The notes beneath the pieces are model-generated. The model searched no databases and was not told the origin of the DNA. It saw only the letters and a list, made by a program, of their open reading frames with translations. From Acidobacteriaceae bacterium (GTDB lineage Bacteria; Acidobacteriota; Terriglobia; Terriglobales; Acidobacteriaceae), in the NCBI GenBank assembly GCA_003156495.1, contig PMHC01000092.1, positions 1-6,212 of the forward strand: a DNA stretch of 6,212 bases, read 5' to 3'. The translations under genes were made by a program, and so were the position numbers. Below are positions 4,475 through 6,212 of this stretch, one piece after another. Within the stretch, counting starts at the first letter, position 1; every line of letters starts with the position of its first letter.

Positions 4475-5910
4475 GCCTCCGCTTCTTTGCCCGCGGTCAG
4501 CGTGAGGTCGAGTTCATCGCCTGCTGCCTCATCGAGCAGCTTTTGCGGCAGGCTCTTGGTCGAGCGCACGCCCAGCTCCTTCAGCATTTCCACCTGGCGG
4601 ATAAGATTGCCGCGGCCTTCGGAAAGTTTCTTCATGGCGCTGGCATAGTTGGCATCGGCGGCGTGCAGGCTGGCTCCAACCTTTTCTAAATCGGCGACAA
4701 AGTTGACGAATTTGTCGTAAAGCTCCGCGCCGCGATCCATCACATCGCGTACATTGCGCGCCTGCCGTTCCTGGTCCCAAAGCACATTCACAATGCGGAT
4801 GATGTAGAGCAGCGTGGTGGGCCCGACTAGCAGAATGCCCTGGCGATAGGCGTCGGCCCACAGCTCGGCGTCATTTTGCAGCGCCAGCAGAAAGGCCGGC
4901 TCGATGGGCACGAACATCACCACGAAGTCCGGCGTTTCAACGCCCGGCAGGCGATGGTAGCCGGCCTTGGCCAGCTCAGAGACGTGCTTGCGAACGCTCT
5001 CCAGATGCCGTTTGAGCGCGGCGGCGCGATCGACCTGCTGCTCGGCGTTTACGTAGTCGGTGTAGCTGTTGAGCGAGACTTTCGAATCGATCACTAAGCT
5101 GCGCTCGCCGGGGAGAGAAACAATCACATCGGTGCGGACGGATTTTGTTTTTTCGCCCTCTTCGCCCGCCACGCCGGAAAAATTTTGTTGGAAGCTGTAC
5201 TGCTGGCCTTCGCGCAACCCGGCCTTTTCCAGCAGATCGCGCAGAATAAATTCGCCCCAGTCGCCCTGCGCCTTGGCCGAGCCGCGCAGCGCCGTGGTCA
5301 GGTTGCGCGCCTGCTCTGAGATTTGCTGGTTCAGGTTGCCGAGGTTGCCGATCAGCCCTTCGAGCTTGGCGACGCCGGTCTTCGAATCGCTCTGCGCCTG
5401 CTCTACCTTTTCGCGGAATTCCTTGATCTGCGTCTTCAGCGGATCGAGCAGCGTGCCCAATTCTTTTTGGCTGCCCTCGGCAAAACTTTTCGCCTTCTGC
5501 TCCAGAATGCCCGAGGCCAGCGACTGAAACTGGTCGGAGAGCGTTTTTTTTGCCGACTCGAGCAGCGCCAGCTTTTCGGCCAGATTCTGCCGCTCGTTGC
5601 GCAGATCGGCTTCAAGACCCTTCACCTGCGCCGAAAGCGCGCGTTCAACCTCTGTTTTAGCAAGCAATTGCTTGCTTAACGCTGCCGCGGCGTTTTCGCG
5701 CTCCTCGGCCAGCGCCTCGAACTTTGCCCGCGCGGCCGATTCTGCCTGCGACTGCGCCAGATCGCTTCTGGCCGCATTCAAATCGCGCGCCAGTTCGGCT
5801 AAGCGCAGTTCCAACTGCGATTTTTCGCTTTTGGCCGAAGCACCGCGCAGCCCAAAACCCAGCAAAACTCCTGCGATCAATGCGATGATGGCGGCAATAA
5901 GAGCGAGCAT
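4471..5910 (-). CDS. rmuC: DNA recombination protein RmuC homologue
   Basis: A 479-residue protein. Residues 1-20 (MLALIAAIIALIAGVLLGFG) form one membrane anchor. Residues about 25-210 are an Ala/Glu/Lys/Gln-rich coiled coil. The RmuC domain (Pfam PF02646) follows: GDWGEFILRDLLEKAGL (216-232), RTDVIVSLPGERSLVIDSKVSL (259-280), VVMFVPIEPAFLLAL (330-344), GPTTLLYIIRIVNVLWDQERQ (364-384) and a helical tail. RTD followed by VIDSK fits the PD-(D/E)XK nuclease-like core (Asp261, Asp275, Lys277). RmuC is known from E. coli as a factor that limits inversions at short inverted repeats; its biochemistry is poorly defined. I start at 5910 because AAGAGGA (5923-5917) is spaced six bases upstream and the protein then opens directly with the membrane segment. 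A TTG 44 codons upstream would add a polar tail and is rejected. It is transcribed divergently from the gene at 6208 and the stop codon lies in the terminator stem. Confidence 0.93.
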   Translation of the reverse strand: MLALIAAIIALIAGVLLGFGLRGASAKSEKSQLELRLAELARDLNAARSDLAQSQAESAARAKFEALAEERENAAAALSKQLLAKTEVERALSAQVKGLEADLRNERQNLAEKLALLESAKKTLSDQFQSLASGILEQKAKSFAEGSQKELGTLLDPLKTQIKEFREKVEQAQSDSKTGVAKLEGLIGNLGNLNQQISEQARNLTTALRGSAKAQGDWGEFILRDLLEKAGLREGQQYSFQQNFSGVAGEEGEKTKSVRTDVIVSLPGERSLVIDSKVSLNSYTDYVNAEQQVDRAAALKRHLESVRKHVSELAKAGYHRLPGVETPDFVVMFVPIEPAFLLALQNDAELWADAYRQGILLVGPTTLLYIIRIVNVLWDQERQARNVRDVMDRGAELYDKFVNFVADLEKVGASLHAADANYASAMKKLSEGRGNLIRQVEMLKELGVRSTKSLPQKLLDEAAGDELDLTLTAGKEAEA

Positions 5911-5969
5911 AACAATTCCTCTTCGCCAAATATACGCCTGAGAGCTGTGCATTTTGCCATCAAACCTCG

Positions 5970-5979
5970 GGGCGCGCCC
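5970..5979. repeat. Self-complementary GGGCGCGCCC in the divergent intergenic region
   Basis: A perfect 10-base palindrome about 60 bases upstream of the rmuC start. The 297 bases between rmuC and the gene at 6208 hold no coding region I can support. This palindrome could be a binding site near the rmuC promoter, for which I found no convincing -35/-10 pair. In GC-rich DNA such a site can arise by chance. Confidence 0.2.
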
Positions 5980-6030
5980 TTTCAGGTGCATACTCTGACG
6001 CCGAAGTATTTTTCCCCACAGGCTGGCGGC

Positions 6031-6059
6031 TTTACACTCCAAGGTTCGCCCGGTAGACT
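6031..6059 (+). promoter_or_regulatory. Sigma-70-like promoter for the gene at 6208
   Basis: TTTACA (6031-6036, five of six -35 bases) and TAGACT (6054-6059, four of six -10 bases) are separated by exactly 17 bases. The predicted transcription start is near 6066, which leaves an untranslated leader of about 140 bases before the start codon at 6208. Confidence 0.5.
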
Positions 6060-6107
6060 TGAAGTTCGGGGTTCTGCGTGTTCTTGTGGCGCGGTAGAGC
6101 CATTGCT

Positions 6108-6173
6108 CGCTTCGGGCCGGTATGGTAGGCTCGCCAAGCGGGGTGATGATTCTAAGCTCCCCGAAGCGTTTTT
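6108..6173 (+). promoter_or_regulatory. Structured leader with GC-rich stem and T5 run, possible attenuator
   Basis: CGCTTCGGG (6108-6116) and CCCGAAGCG (6160-6168) are perfect 9-base complements, and the right arm is followed at once by TTTTT (6169-6173). The right arm, extended to CCCCG, can instead pair with CGGGG (6139-6143), or as CCCCGAA with TTCGGGG (6065-6071) at the predicted 5' end. Mutually exclusive pairings before a T-run are the layout of an attenuator or riboswitch platform. I do not recognise a known aptamer, and the 43-base loop of the longest stem is not that of a simple terminator. Confidence 0.35.
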
Positions 6174-6207
6174 CAAGTTTCCGAACAATTTACGAGGAGA
6201 AGCACGC

Positions 6208-6212
6208 ATGGC
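6208..6212 (+). CDS. Start of an unidentified gene, cut by the window edge
   Basis: Only ATG plus two bases (GC) are visible. The call rests on a strong GAGGAGA ribosome binding site (6194-6200) seven bases before the ATG, and on the promoter and leader upstream. The product cannot be stated. Another ATG at 6122, in a different frame that also stays open to the window end, has no ribosome binding site and is less likely. Confidence 0.6.

Noticed and set aside
5911..6042. N-terminal extension of RmuC to a TTG at 6042
   Set aside because: The ATG at 5910 has an ideal AAGAGGA ribosome binding site and opens directly into the membrane anchor; the extension is polar and has no recognisable features.
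5982..6209. Minus-strand open frame of 75 codons across the divergent intergenic region
   Set aside because: It overlaps the promoter, leader and ribosome binding site of the gene at 6208 and encodes nothing recognisable.
6122..6212. ATG at 6122 as the true start of the last gene
   Set aside because: No ribosome binding site, and the frame differs from the well-supported ATG at 6208; it stays open only because the window ends.

Overview
This is a GC-rich bacterial chromosome segment of mostly housekeeping genes, with one accessory toxin-antitoxin module. Three things suggest an acidobacterial (Terriglobia-like) origin: a small-type PurL followed by PurF, a heptanucleotide ACTG-type repeat in their junction, and a small secreted protein of the 'ADVTGTW' type. 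This assignment is inference; no taxonomic marker gene is present.

Layout. Positions 1-983 carry the 3' end of purL, and purF (980-2494) overlaps it by ATGA, so these are two consecutive genes of a de novo purine operon. A compact toxin-antitoxin operon follows in toxin-first (HigBA-like) order: a RelE/HigB-like toxin (2567-2914) and a helix-turn-helix antitoxin (2911-3213), again joined by ATGA. It has its own well-formed promoter, with a palindrome sitting between the -35 and -10 boxes. Next comes a HIT-family nucleotide hydrolase/phosphorylase (3369-3950). A small exported protein with a lipocalin-like GTW start follows (4044-4424). It converges on rmuC (5910-4471, minus strand), and the two genes share a strong hairpin that overlaps the rmuC stop codon. 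From 5911 to 6207 lies a divergent intergenic region with a good plus-strand promoter and a leader of about 140 nt that can fold in several competing ways. At 6208 a further gene starts, of which only the first five bases are visible.

How the parts relate. PurL and PurF act in the early steps of IMP synthesis (PurF first, PurL fourth), and their overlap implies coupled translation. The HIT protein may deal with nucleotide by-products such as diadenosine polyphosphates, but no operon link to the purine genes is visible. The toxin-antitoxin pair is probably an acquired insertion: its toxin gene is much more A/T-rich than purF and it carries its own promoter and candidate operator. RmuC is a membrane-anchored, coiled-coil, nuclease-fold protein linked to limiting DNA rearrangement.

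No CRISPR array, insertion sequence, tRNA or rRNA was seen. The least explained signals are the heptamer repeat at the purF start, an extra segment inside PurL, the promoter-embedded palindrome of the toxin-antitoxin operon, and the structured leader before 6208.
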